In this document: positions 40,437 to 53,911 of the stretch, piece by piece
Position numbering within the stretch: position 1 is the stretch's first letter
How the letters are laid out: each line of letters opens with the position of its first letter
Assembly (NCBI RefSeq): GCF_000090795.2
Contig: NW_003546280.1
Coordinates: 135,855-199,854 of the forward strand
Reading direction: 5' to 3'
Length of the DNA: 64,000 bases
From: Amphimedon queenslandica
Lineage: Eukaryota; Porifera; Demospongiae; Haplosclerida; Niphatidae
Program-made: the position numbers and the translations under genes
The notes under the pieces: model-generated
The model's database searches: none
Seen by the model: only the letters and a program-made list of their open reading frames with translations
Told to the model about the DNA's origin: nothing

Positions 40437-43012
40437 ATGGCAGTTAAGGAATACTGTCAATATTTTCGCTCGGCTGTAGAAGCAAAGCCTGCTGTGGTTG
40501 GAGTGGGGACTGAAAACAGCTTGTCTCTTCCTACTGAGGTTTTGACAAGGAGAGGATCCCTCTTGCTAACAAAGCTTCCCTCTTCTAGACGTGGCCATCA
40601 ACCAAAGCATGTTGGCTTCTTCTCTCCAGTCAATCAACCTTACAGGTCATTTGGCTCACTTCCAGAGTCTCATGTATTCGAATGGCTGGCTCACTCCTTT
40701 GAGATAAAGCCACCTAAATATACTATGTACTCTGTAAGATTTATTCAAGTTTTTTCTGCATGTAGAAGAACTAAAATTAATGTTCATTTCTGTAGCGCCC
40801 ACCGGTTTCTTGGAAGCAAATAGAATCATGTCAATTAACAACACCATTGGTAAAGTCATGAATAATACTGCAAACTATTATACCTTCATTACTTCAGATC
40901 AGAGTTCCAATGATCAACAGCAGGCAGAAAGGAACAACTCAGCCCATTAACTTGCTTAGGGCAGGTATGTCCACGCTACAAGTACATATGGCTGCTTTAG
41001 AGAAGTCTAGTCAAGGAACATATATTGGAATCCCATACAACTGCACTATTATTGTAAGAACTAGTATAATCTTTATGCAAGCAAGCAAGCAAGCATTACC
41101 ATGCATCATACAAGTTTAAGCTTTGTTTTTCATGCAGGGAAGGACTGATAAGAAGTCTGGTAATGAATTGGTTCCACATCGTCCTGAATGCAGTGCAAGT
41201 ATTGCAGCGACCATAATGACTAGTTATGCTGCTTCCCGTTTCAAGCGTACATTAGAAAGAAGTGTAGCTAGAAGGCATGTTGACCTTCATCATCATTATT
41301 GTTTTTTTAAAGTGGAATAAATTATAGGAATAAAATTCAAGCTGAAGAAGCCTACCTAAGCAAGCTTCAGTTTATAATGAACATACTCTGTTTTCTGCAC
41401 AATGTGAAATCAAGGGATTTGAAAGGGAAGGTATGGACTATCATTATTTCTGCTGATTGTGGACTTTCATGATAATAATAATATTTGTATATGCATAGAT
41501 GCCACTTCAGGCTTCAGTAGTACAAAACTTATGCTTACATTATCCTCCAGTCTTTAAGGATAGGAATGGCCCTGATTCAGGCCATGGCACGCGTCAGTTT
41601 TTAAATAAATTGCCTCATGAAGGTCATGCAGTCCATGAAAAAAAGGCTCCAAACCTTTTTGATTCTAGGTATGTCAATGCATAGTAGAAACACCATAGTA
41701 TGTAAATCGTATTTTACAAAGAGAGAGTTTTACCAAGTCTGGATTTTTTTACAAATATTTAAAGTTGCTCCAAAATCAGGCCAAAGTCCCTGTACTATAG
41801 TGCAGAGTCATTGGCCAAATTTCACCAAAAATGACTAGGAACAATTCTCTTTTAAAAAATTTTTCTGATGCATATACATGTACGCATGTTGTATATCAAG
41901 TTTGAGCCGATTCCAATCAAGTTTAGATTTTTTATGAATTTATTACTTCTTGTCCATGTAGAATCCCACCATGGCATATGCAAGTAGTTTTCATTGATGA
42001 GAAAGAAGAAGCAAGGTCTATTATTAATAGTATAATGATTATGAACTCTTATCAAAATGAATTACATGTACATGCACATGTGCTCTTTCCTCATAATAGA
42101 GGTGACATAGAGACAAGATTGAAAATGTGCTACGATCGATTCAAGCAGCTTAAAATAGACAACAGCTGGAAAATGAAAGAAGAGATAGAGGAACGGGCAA
42201 GGTTCTATTTCATGCTCGTACTTACATGTAGTTATCTTTCTTGGTATTGCGTCGATAGGGTTTCGTCAAGGCTGCTCCAGTTAAAGCTGAATGAGCTAAG
42301 GTTCGGTCCTAACCCGATTAGACAGTTCAACATAATGAGAGACAAAGCAAAACTGATTGTCAAGCAAGAGAAACAAGAGAGAGACAACAAACCGAAATGG
42401 TATAACCTCCATACATATACAATATACATACATGTATACATATGTATTTTTACATGTACATGTACATGTACATGTATAATTACAGTACATACATGTACAT
42501 ATAATTGCAGGTTTTTAATAATACAAAATGAAGTACAGAGCACGTTGAAGAGCAACAGTGCTTATGAGTCAGGATTACAATACCTTGAGAAGCTGGACTT
42601 GTTCACTACTGCACATACAAATGAAATAAATCATGTACTGGTGAGTTCACACATTCAGTGAGTGTGCACAAGATGATGTACATTCTTTATTATTATTATC
42701 AAGAGTAAAATAATTATTACTCTTATAACATTATTTTTATTATTATTATTAATATTATTATTATAGTATTATTTACTCTTGTTATTATGCATTCTATAGG
42801 AGAAATTCTGCTTATATTTCATGTCAACACCAGCCCACACAGTCTGTACTACACCATCAATTGAAGCTATTAAGGTTAGTTAATGGAGACTAGCAATAAT
42901 GCATTAATAATATTTGCAGTTTGTGCTAGAGAAAATACTTAAAGTTTCATCGAAACTCTGCAAGCAGTGGCTTGAGCTAAGAGGGTTGCCATGGCACCAA
43001 CATTTCTATTGA
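40437..43012 (+). CDS. Unrecognised basic protein, multi-exon
   Basis: Not recognised. In-frame splicing from ATG 40437 through about ten exons to TGA 43010-43012 gives roughly 530 residues. Visible pieces: KEYCQYFRSAVEAKPAVVG; RRGHQPKHVGFFSPV; SHVFEWLAHSFEI; RVPMINSRQKGTTQPINLLR; YGIPYNC-like IGIPYNCTII; SKLQFIMNILCFLHNV; VQNLCLHYPPVF; the charged helix EIEERARVSSRLLQLKLNELRFGPNP; the end KQWLELRGLPWHQHF. No transmembrane segment, signal peptide or known motif. Basic and helical, cytosolic by appearance. Introns hold ATT arrays, one repeat monomer (41740-41950) and an ACATGT run (42430-42500). A fast-evolving ciliary or cytoskeletal protein is one possibility, without direct support. Confidence 0.6.
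41740..41950 (+). repeat. Single subfamily A monomer in an intron of the unrecognised gene
   Basis: CAGGCCAAAGTCCCTGTACT at about 41778, palindrome with one mismatch (TATAGTGCAGAG), then AAAAATGACTAGGAAC and the core to about 41935. It ends close to the next acceptor (41961). Confidence 0.8.
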
Positions 43013-43105
43013 CAACACAACAACAGCAAACAACCCTAATGACAAAAAATTAAGATAAAAGTGATTATTGCAAAAGTTATGACATAATAAAATCATAAAT
43101 ATTGA

Positions 43106-43540
43106 TTATTCTTTCCAGCGATGGCTGCAAGAAGGACTGCAGCATTTGTAAAAGGTTGTCATCGGCTCGTCTGCCGAGCGAGTTTGAATTTGCATGAAGT
43201 ACGCCTTTGGATGCGAACACTTGGGGCATTTCTCTATTATTATAGACATAGCCACGTTATACAATACTTAATAATGCGGTTACCATCAGTGTTATCTACA
43301 TTTTCCCAAGCAGCTGCTCCTCCCAATACATCATCGACTTCTTTCAATCTTGGAAAAGTGTATGATGCAACCTAGTTTATGAAAAAAATAATTATGATGA
43401 TTTAAGATCTACTACTAGACTAGTATTGCCTTTTGTGTGATGTTCTGAACGTATGGACAAGTATTGCAGGCAAATCTTTTGCAACTGGGGCCTTCCTCAA
43501 CTGTCAGAAGATTACCACAAACAGGACAGAACAGATACAT
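43106..43540 (-). CDS. POLR3K: RNA polymerase III subunit RPC10 (POLR3K)
   Basis: A TFIIS-like subunit of RNA polymerase III needed for termination and RNA cleavage. Exons 43540-43430, 43371-43284 and 43233-43106 give 108 residues, exactly the human length. The N-terminal zinc ribbon: [26 protein letters not shown]. Linker: [20 protein letters not shown]. The C-terminal zinc ribbon has the catalytic-hairpin residues: [31 protein letters not shown], then CSHRWKE. The first intron appears to use a GC donor (AAG/GCAATA at 43429). The plus-strand frame overlapping this gene is a shadow. Head to head with ACOT7, 65 bp between start codons. Confidence 0.93.
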
Positions 43541-43605
43541 AGTGCTTTAATGTTCCTGTTCAAAGCTCCTCCTCTAGGCAGAGGCTTTTAAGTTTTAATT
43601 TAAAA
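43541..43605. promoter_or_regulatory. 65-bp divergent interval POLR3K/ACOT7
   Basis: Only 65 bp separate the two start codons. No CACGTG box. It contains a near inverted repeat (AGCTCCTCCTCTAGGCAGAGG, split as CCTC with GAGG around 43572-43587). The promoter must be shared or overlapping. Confidence 0.5.
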
Positions 43606-45203
43606 ATGGCTACATTGAGGATACTGCCATGGAGAGTTCTATCAACCCGTAGGCTCTTTCACTACAGATCAGTTAGCTTCTACAGTGCGTGGGGAACCCG
43701 GCAGTACTGGAAAAAGTATAGAAGGTCACTTTTTACTGTCTCGTCTCTTGTAGCAGCACTTCCAACCCTTTTTAAAGGACAAGGTATTAAAGTAAACAAT
43801 CTTTATGCAATGAAGGGATTTTACCATGTACTTAAGCATTTTGAAAAGTGAAAAATCATACCTAAATTTTGTGTTCTAAATTAGGTAGGCAATGGGTACA
43901 GCAGTCTCAGCCAGTTCTCTCTTCCACTGTCCCTTTTGAAACAAGTCGTGTAATGTTACCTGACGATACTAACCCAATGGGTAATGTTCACGGTGGCACA
44001 ATACTCAAACTGATAGAGCAAGCTGGTCATATTGTAGCCACTAGACACTGCAATCAGTCAAGAAATGACAAGGACCCTCCTTCATCTTTATCTAGCAGTA
44101 TGACATCAGTACTGGCAAGAGTAGAGCATATGGACTTTCATAATCCGATATACGTTGGTGAAGTTGCACAGGTGAATACTGTATGTCATTGAATACAATC
44201 TTAATTAGAGGCCTTGAAGCTTGCATTAAGGAAATAGAAGTTTGTATTAAGTATAGTAGAACCCTCAAATAAAAGTCTGTGTACAAATTAAAGATAGGAA
44301 ATGAAACCTGTGCTTCTTTTGAGAGTACAGAAAACAAAATAATAGAATAGTCTTATCATCATCATTATTATTATTATTATTATTTATAATTTGTAGGTTC
44401 AAGCATTAGTGACCTATACTTCCCCGCATTCAATGGAAGTGACAGTTGATGTGTGGGCGGAGAACACTCTGACCGGTACAAGAAGGCATACAAACTCTGC
44501 CCGACTCTGGTACGTCGCAATATCAAGTCAAGTTGGACCGTATGAGGGTCAGTTTAAACCACTCCCCGTCCCTGAATTGACTGGACTTACAGACGAGGAG
44601 TTAGCTGCTGGCCACAGCCGGTATCAATCCCAAAAAGCCTCTCGAGCGAAACCAACCAACTACAAGGGGATATCGAGACAAGAGAACGACCATTATGCCG
44701 ATGTACCGTGTTCCGTCCCTCACTCACGTACCACTCTCACTAATATAGTCCTACCGTCTGACTGCACTAGTTCCGGCCACTTGATGGGTGGGGCCCTCAT
44801 GAAGATGATGGATACAACTGCAGGTATAGCTTCAGTGCGACATTGCCGTACGCTAGCAGTCACAGCCTGTCTCGATGCTATTAACTTCTACAGTCCGATA
44901 TTCAATGGAGACTTGGTTTTTGTTACGGGCGAAGTCGTGTTCACGTCTTCAAAGTCTTTGGTTATTCGTGTGTCCGTTGAGGCTGAAGGATTGAGGTCTG
45001 GTGCTAGGAGAGTGACTAATGATGCTTATTTCACTTTCGTGTCTCTTGGAAAGAATGGTAAAGCAATACCAGTCCCACCGCTTGTTCTAAAGACTCAAGA
45101 TGAGGTAGAGAGATATGAAGAGATGAAGATTTTGTACGAAGCAAAGAAGGCAGAAAGACTGAGGGAAAGAGAGGAAAAGCAGAAAAACAGTCAAGAAAAA
45201 TAG
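43606..45203 (+). CDS. ACOT7: Acyl-CoA thioesterase ACOT7-type, double hotdog
   Basis: Hydrolyses long-chain acyl-CoA to free fatty acid and CoA. Exons 43606-43783, 43885-44171 and 44397-45203 give 423 residues. Two hotdog domains: the first with DDTNPMGNVHGGTILKLIEQAG (Asn and HGG of the active site) and ARVEHMDFHNPIYVGEVA; the second with PSDCTSSGHLMGGALMKMMD and VDAINF-like ACLDAINFYSPI. The linker and charged C-terminal helix match ACOT7. The first 60 residues are Arg/Ser/aromatic with almost no acids (RILPWRVLSTRRLFHYR), a likely mitochondrial presequence. In domain 2 the usual HGG is GHLMGG, so the two halves may not be equally active. Confidence 0.9.
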
Positions 45204-45325
45204 TTTAATTTTTACAATCTTTTTTTTTCTATTAGCAAGAGCAAAAAATAATGGTTTAATAATGAGGGCGTGGTCTATTTTAGACACACCCATTGGTTTA
45301 AGTACCATAGTACATACAGAGGGAA

Positions 45326-46442
<1,117 letters not shown>

Positions 46443-46759
46443 AATAATAATAATAATAAATAATAGATCAACATTAGTTATTGAGAGGTTGTGACTCACT
46501 GGTTGAGAAAGTATAGGATTATCTTATTTTTAGGCATATTTTATTATCCAATTATTATTACTATCATTATTAGTAGTAAAAGTTGCAACGATAGTAAATT
46601 ATAAAATTACTATATATAATAAGAGAAATTGGAGCGTCAAATAAGCAAAAGGAATCATTGTTATAATTGTGCTTTTGATATTATTTTCATTTATCAATTA
46701 ATGCAAGTGCAGCAAGTTCAATAAAAATAACAATAAATATAATATTATTTTTGATGTCG
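46443..46759. other. Convergent intergenic AK2/AP5S1
   Basis: 317 bp of AT-rich sequence, with AATAAA-type signals on both strands around 46720-46745. No gene or repeat family seen. Confidence 0.5.
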
Positions 46760-48493
46760 TTATTTTGATAATACAATAGCGTCCAATTGTTTCTCTAATT
46801 GTTTAATCACTTTGCTATTCATGAACATCAACTGTCCATTGTTTAGCATCACCTGAAGCACTGATGATAGCCACTCACCTTTGAGCAGTAACTATAAAGC
46901 AGTTAATAATAATAAATATTATTATGATGGATAAAAGGAGGGCCTTACTTCCGCCATTTTCTGATCCATATTCATTATGTGAGCGTGGCTATACTGTACA
47001 ATGAATGAGAGTATTGTTTCGGCTAATATCCTGTTCTCATCTTGTTCACAAACCAACACAAAGGTACAGCTGCATGTGAGAATGAGGGAGAGAGAGAGAA
47101 AGGAATATAACTGGGTAAATTTTAGTAAAAGGTAAAAGAATTGACTTACTTGTCAGAAACTTGCCAAATGACAGTCTTTGGTGTAGGGAAAGGATCATCA
47201 GTCGACAATCTGAACAAACCTTTTTCGAATGATTGACTACACATAAATAAAGCTATCATCATTATAAGGTTATTATGTTTTAGAGCTGAATTAACCAGTG
47301 TTGTTAAGTATCATGTACATGTAGTTTTTAAGGTCATAACTCCAGAATTTGAGCTCGGAATCAACTCAAACTTGCTACACAGCATAAGGACATCAATATG
47401 TATCAGAAAATGTAATAAAAATTTGGGGTGATTTCGGAGCCATTTTTTGGAAAAAACCATGGGCTATAGCCTTGGGTATTTTTCAAAATTTTGGCTTTTT
47501 CTTAAAATGGCCGTAACTCAAAAAATTGAAGTCGGAATCACCTCAAACTTTCTACACAGCATAAGGGCATCAATATGTGTCAGAAAATGTAATAAAAATT
47601 TGGGGTGATTTTGGAGCCATTTTTCGGAAAAAACCATGGGCTATAGCCTTGGGTATTTTTCGGATTTTTGACGTTTTCTTAAAATGGCCGTAACTCAAAA
47701 AATTGAAGTCGGAATCACCTCAAACTTTCTACACAGCATAAGGGCATCAATATGTATCAGAAAATGTAATAAAAATTTGGGGTGATTTCGGAGCCATTTT
47801 TCAGAAAAAACCATGGGCTATAGCCTTGGGTACTTTTCAGAATTTTAATGTTTTCTTAAAATGGCCGTAACTTGAAAAATTGAAGTTGGAATCAGCTCAA
47901 ACTTGCTACACAGCATAAGGGCATCAATATGTATCAGAAATGTAATAAAAATTTGGGATGATTTCAGAGCCATTTTTTGGAAAAAAATCATGGGCTATAG
48001 CCTTGGGTATTTTTCAAAATTTGAGCTCAAAATCAGCTCAAACTTTCTACACAGCATAAGGACATCAATAACAATGATTAGTATGTAAATACTACTACAT
48101 GAATTACCCATCAATAGATTCGTCACGAATTGCATATCCTTTTAGCACACGGTCTTTAGCACCTTTTCTGAATCCAACCTCTGACTGTACTCTACAAGCA
48201 ATCTGTAAATAAATAAAATAATTAATAATAATACGATAATATAATAATAATAATATTAATATTATTAACTAACTTGCAACAATTGCTCTTTACGTGTCAT
48301 GCGAAAATCTTCCACTGGGACATTCTGCACAACAAGGTGAAACACAAATTAAATAAAAATCTACAAAAGTATAATTATTATAATAATTCCTAACCTCTTT
48401 CAGTGCTGTTTGCATATCTTCCCCGTACACAGCAGAGTACAAGAGTCTTACTGGAGTAGCAGCTATTGAGTGACAGAGAAAAGCAAACACCAT
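46760..48493 (-). CDS. AP5S1: AP-5 adaptor complex sigma subunit (AP5S1)
   Basis: The small subunit of the non-clathrin AP-5 adaptor on late endosomes, which works with spatacsin and spastizin. Exons in order on the minus strand: MVFAFLCHSIAATPVRLLYSAVYGED (48493), NVPVEDFRMTRKEQLLQ, ACRVQSEVGFRKGAKDRV, FEKGLFRLSTDDPFPTPKTVIW, CTFVLVCEQDENRILAETILSFIVQYS, then WLSSVLQVMLNNGQLMFMNSKVIKQLEK, stop 46762-46760. Human AP5S1 shows the same order (MVHAFLIHTL, RKEQI, GxFRL.xxPF.xP.TVxW, GQLLFLN). AP-5 is patchy across eukaryotes, so its presence here is worth recording. One intron carries about four repeat monomers (47320-48075). Confidence 0.85.
47320..48075 (-). repeat. Tandem ~178-bp repeats, subfamily B, in an AP5S1 intron
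   Basis: The complement of the TAF5L array. CCATGGGCTATAGCCTTGG recurs near 47458, 47635, 47811 and 47990, each preceded by GATACATATTGATGYCCTTA in complement. Monomer spacing about 177 bp. It reads in the gene's sense. Confidence 0.9.
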
Positions 48494-48618
48494 ACTGGAA
48501 TAAGACCAACAATCAGGGGAAGAAATGGGAAAGAAATGAAACCTAGAAAACAAGAAGGTATCAAGGGTTAAATTTAATGAGCCACACCCAAACCAGGCGT
48601 GGCTCGTTGTCTCATAAA
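48494..48618. promoter_or_regulatory. Divergent interval AP5S1/crotonase gene
   Basis: 125 bp between start codons (48493 minus and 48619 plus). A CCACGCC/GGCGTGG-type inverted pair lies near 48581-48605 (AGCCACACCC with AGGCGTGGCT). Confidence 0.4.
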
Positions 48619-49669
<1,051 letters not shown>

Positions 49670-49894
49670 AATCAACAATCAAAATAATAATCAACAACTA
49701 TAAAATACAAAATCGACAATAAAATAATAATCAACATTTTAATACAAAATAATAACAAATCTAAAAAAAATTACAATCATGATTTTGAGATAAATAAAAA
49801 ACACAAAAAGAGCTGTTGGTCTAAATGCTACAACAGCATAACTATGTGATTAAATGGATGGTAGGATAAATGGAAGGATGAGTCATAGGGTAAT

Positions 49895-52800
49895 TCATTC
49901 CACCTCATCAGTTTCTACTTCACGTAACTTTGACAGCAAGTCAGCTTTACGGTTAAGTTTAACAAACTAGGGAAAGAGTGAAACAAGAGAAAGGGACTAT
50001 CATAATAATTATTATTATAACAATAGTAGTAACAAATAAGTCAATCAAGATAACTATTAATAATAGCATTCCCATTACTTGTTCAGGTGTCAGAATTACT
50101 CCTGATTTCTGCTTCAATTCAAGCTCTTCAACCTATTACACGTATATAAAGAAAAACAAAACCATAATGCGAGATAACTTTCAGAATGTTCCCTTCTAGT
50201 TCCATAGGATAATAGAACTCACCATAGAATGCTTGTAACCAAGTTCTACACAAAACTTTTAGAAGCTACTGTATTACATTCATATAATATGTTCCTCTGT
50301 AGTTCCATAGGACAGAACCCAACTACAGAGTACTTGAGTCTCATTTAAGTATCATTAATTTTAAGTATCAAGTATCATTAAGTTAACTATCATTTTACTA
50401 TCATCCAAGTGCATCATTTAAGTATTACTTTACTACCATTATTATTACTATCATCTACTGTAAGTGTTTCTACATGTACATGTATCAAAGTATCATTTAA
50501 GACACATCTTGAGCCATCCTTCCTTCTTGCTAACGTACCTGACGAAGGGCTTTCTTCAATTTCCTAATATTCTTTCTTTTCATTATCTCCTCCTCATTCT
50601 GTTCTTTTTTCTCCTTTTGACAACATACAGTACAACTATAAGTACTAATGAACACACAAACTCACATACCATTTCTTCCACTGAAGGATTAGGAGCAGGA
50701 GGAGAAGATTGGGCATTATTTATACCTAGAAATAAAACATAAATACATGTACATATAATATAATTCACACCTGCAGACTTGAGGTTTGTGGCTCCATTAG
50801 GAGTTGCTTGCAAAACTCCATTCAAGGCACTGCCATTAACAGTGGTTGTGCTGGTTGGGAGGGGTATCTTACCTAGAAATACATGGGAATTGAATTAGTA
50901 TAATCACAATGTACCTCTTCCAAAGCAGAGAGCACCTAGAAATGAAATAAAACATAAAAATAAATTAGTTATAAAGAAATTAGCTCAAACTTTCTATATA
51001 GAATAAGTGGACTTACATGTAGTAAAGTACATTTAAAAATGTATTAAAAGTGAATAAATTCATGCCAAATTTATTTGCAATCAATGTCACATTACTATTA
51101 TTAACAGGCCATTGGTTTTGTTTACTCATCAACTAGTCTAATGTACATAAAATCATCTAATGTCTACACTTGCTAACGATATCATAATACTTTGCCATAT
51201 AAATGTATTATCACTCCATGCTTTGCGAAATAAACACATACCACGGCCATAGCCATTTCCTCTTCCCATACTAGCTGGAACAAAAGGATTCTGAGACAGA
51301 GCCATTGGATACATATGTGGTTGAGCCAATCCCCTACCAACTGGTTGTCCATTGGTACCAAAAGCATTAAAAACAGGCTGGGACAAGCTGGGGTGCCCCA
51401 GGCCAGGAGGAAGGGAAGACTGACTCATGACATTAGAGCCAGAGTGAGGTTGTCCCATACCAGGGGGAAGGGAAGACTGCCCCACAAATTGATGAGAAAA
51501 AGAAGACTGTCCCATCAAATTCACACTAGAACCAGAATGAGGTTGTCCCATACCACCAGGAGGAAGGGAAGACTGCCCACCAGTTTGAGGATGTACTTGA
51601 GAAAGGGAAGACTGTCCAGTTTGAGGATGTACTTGAGAAAGGGAAGACTGTCCCATTAAATTCACACTGGAACCAGAATGAGGTTGTCCCAGACCAGGAG
51701 GAAGAGAAGACTGTCCACCAGTTTGAGGATGTACTTGAGAAAGGGAAGACTGTCCAGTTTGAGGATGTACTTGAGAAAGGGAAGACCGTCCCATGAAATT
51801 CACACTAGAACCAGAATAAGGCTGTCCCATACCAGGAGGAAGAGAAGACTGCCCACCAGTTTGAGGATGTACTTGAGAAAGGGAAGAATGTCCCATGAAA
51901 TTCAATCTAGAGCCAGAGTAAGGTTGTCCCAGACCAGGAGACTGCCCCAAAGGTTGAGGCTGGACTTGTGAAAGGGAAGACTGACTCATGACAGAACCAA
52001 CTTGTCCCAGGCCAGGAGGAAGGGAAGATGGACCCATCACGTGTGAGCTGGCAGAGTGTGGCTGCCCTTGAGAAAGGGAAAAAGAGCTAGAATCAGGTTC
52101 TCCGGAAAGGGAAGACTGCTCCAGCTCATGAGACAAAAGAGAGACGGGATGAGGCTGTCCTTGAGAAAGGGAACCAGAATGAGATTTTCCCAAACCAGAA
52201 GGTAGTGAAGACTGCTCTGCAACATCAGCCGAGGCACCTCTATTCTTTTGTAAGCCAGACGGGCCAGGTTTTGCCTCTGCCAATTTTTCTAGGCAAGAAA
52301 CAAAGCATTAATATCTCGCATTCATTGACAAAGACTCACTTGTGATGCCACGCCCTCTCCCCCGCCCACCACTTGTCCTTATTGGTCCAGTCATCGGCAG
52401 TGAATGAGGCATTCTCCATTTTTCAGGAGAAGGTGGCTTTTTGCTTTAATGTTAAATAAACAATTACAACTTAAAATGACAATGAATAATGGAACCTTGG
52501 TTTAGCCTGCGAAGGTTTTATCTTAGCAGCTTCCTCTTCAAAAAGTTGCTCGTTTACTTTCGGCTCAAATCTGACATCTGCGTTACTAAAAATAGCACTG
52601 TTACTAAAAATATACTTGGTTCTTACTGTCGCCATCCCAGCTCTCACTGGCTTCTGGTGGAGTCCAGTCGCACTGTGGCAAACTTGTGTCTCCTTTCTGC
52701 TTGTACTGATGATTCTCTGCATGTTAATATAATGTATAATTACAATAAATAACTACAGGTATTTATTAAAAATAATAATAAAAAAGATACATGTCATGTA

Positions 52801-53631
52801 CATATCTTTTACACGTAATCACACGTGCTAGTAAGTCTATTTTTACTACTAGAAGAATAAGAAAAACTAATGAAACAAACTAATTATGCTATTCTATTGA
52901 GAAATAAAATCACAGAACAAAAATTAGACCTATTAAGGCTGGTAATAAAATCACAGAACAAAAATTAGACCTATTAAGGCTGGTAATAAAATCACAGAAC
53001 AAAAACTAGACCTATTAAGGCTGGTTTACAATACGAAGTTAGGCCAGTGTGCCGTCAAATTTTAATCAAAAGCGTGGGAGATTTGATCTTTTGAGACATA
53101 CATGTACTTTCCGCTAGAATAGAACCAGATTTTATTCCAGCGTCAACGTAACGTCAGGACTAGCGTAATATTGTAAATCTGCCTTAACAATGACATCAAG
53201 TGACATTGCTTACCATGGAAGACCTCTAGCTCCAACCTTCCCTTTTAACGAAAAGTAGAAATAAAAAAATAACCTCTTTAATATCCGACCTACCCTATCC
53301 GGACAAATTGATAAATGAAATGCTATCTCTGGTGCAGGAACGATGTGACTTGCATTAAAATCACACTTTTTGAACTCTGATGTTGGATGATTCTATAGTA
53401 AAGCAAGACTATGATATTATACTGGATAGCACTTAGACATAATAGACACATTATGTTATAGGCATAAGATATATAAAGGAATGCTCTAAGTTGTGAATGA
53501 TTAGCACTTCTCTCTATTAAACTCACTTTTCTACATTTTTCTAAATGATAGATGAGCCTTTTACTCCTAAACATATGTACTGGCTCGTACGGGCAAGATA
53601 TTAGCTCCTCCGGATCTACGGGAGGCTCCAT
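49895..53631 (-). CDS. GTSF1-like CHHC zinc-finger protein with Ser/Gln/Pro repeats and eIF2A/PYM-like tail
   Basis: The first exon: MEPPVDPEELISCPYEPVHMFRSKRLIYHLEKC, a CHHC finger (C-x5-H-x9-H-x3-C). The second: FKKCDFNASHIVPAPEIAFHLSIC, the same pattern. GTSF1 proteins use these to bind RNA and stimulate PIWI slicing. Then CDWTPPEASESWDGDS (GTSF1-like Trp region), an Arg/Gly stretch (GGRGRGRGIT), and a ~376-residue exon-rich region (52283-51180) of repeats around GQSSLSQVHPQT and GQSSLPPGLGQPHSGSS. Small exons lead to a charged helical end: NIRKLKKALRQVEELELKQKSG, TPEQFVKLNRKADLLSKLREVE, stop 49897-49895. That tail resembles the ribosome-contacting end of eIF2A/PYM. The junctions are plausible, but two adjacent genes cannot be excluded. 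A longer start at 53739 is possible. Confidence 0.6.
52887..53012 (+). repeat. Three-copy 41-bp tandem repeat in a GTSF1-like intron
   Basis: The phrase AAAATCACAGAACAAAAATT plus AGACCTATTAAGGCTGGTAAT occurs three times in a row with a single base change in the third copy. Confidence 0.9.
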
Positions 53632-53911
53632 TCTTCTTATACCTGGAAGAGTCAGCAAACTAGAGTCTACTCGGTGGTTTAAATAGCCACGGTATACACC
53701 CAAGAGGTTCTCTCTACAAACGAAGGAGAGATAGACCACTTCACTCTTCGAGCAGGAACAGCCTCAAACAGGCTAACAAGCGACAGATGAAAGATGAAGC
53801 GAATATGAAAACTTGAAAACTGAAAAGTTCATAAATTTTATGCAGCACCTGTCAACTTCGTTTACATGCTTAATATGGTCACGTGACACTAAGTTAATTG
53901 ACTATTAGATA
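53632..53911. promoter_or_regulatory. Divergent promoter GTSF1-like/ELP6
   Basis: 280 bp between start codons. GTCACGTGAC, a perfect 10-bp palindrome with CACGTG at 53880-53885, sits about 27 bp before the ELP6 ATG. Confidence 0.5.

Noticed and set aside
43121-43375. 84-residue plus-strand frame
   Set aside because: It is antisense to exons 2 and 3 of POLR3K, which match the family at full length.
47903-48088. Small frame near AP5S1 intron repeats
   Set aside because: Encoded by the ~178-bp repeat; the same peptide-like pieces appear wherever the repeat lies (for example 24467 and 63726).
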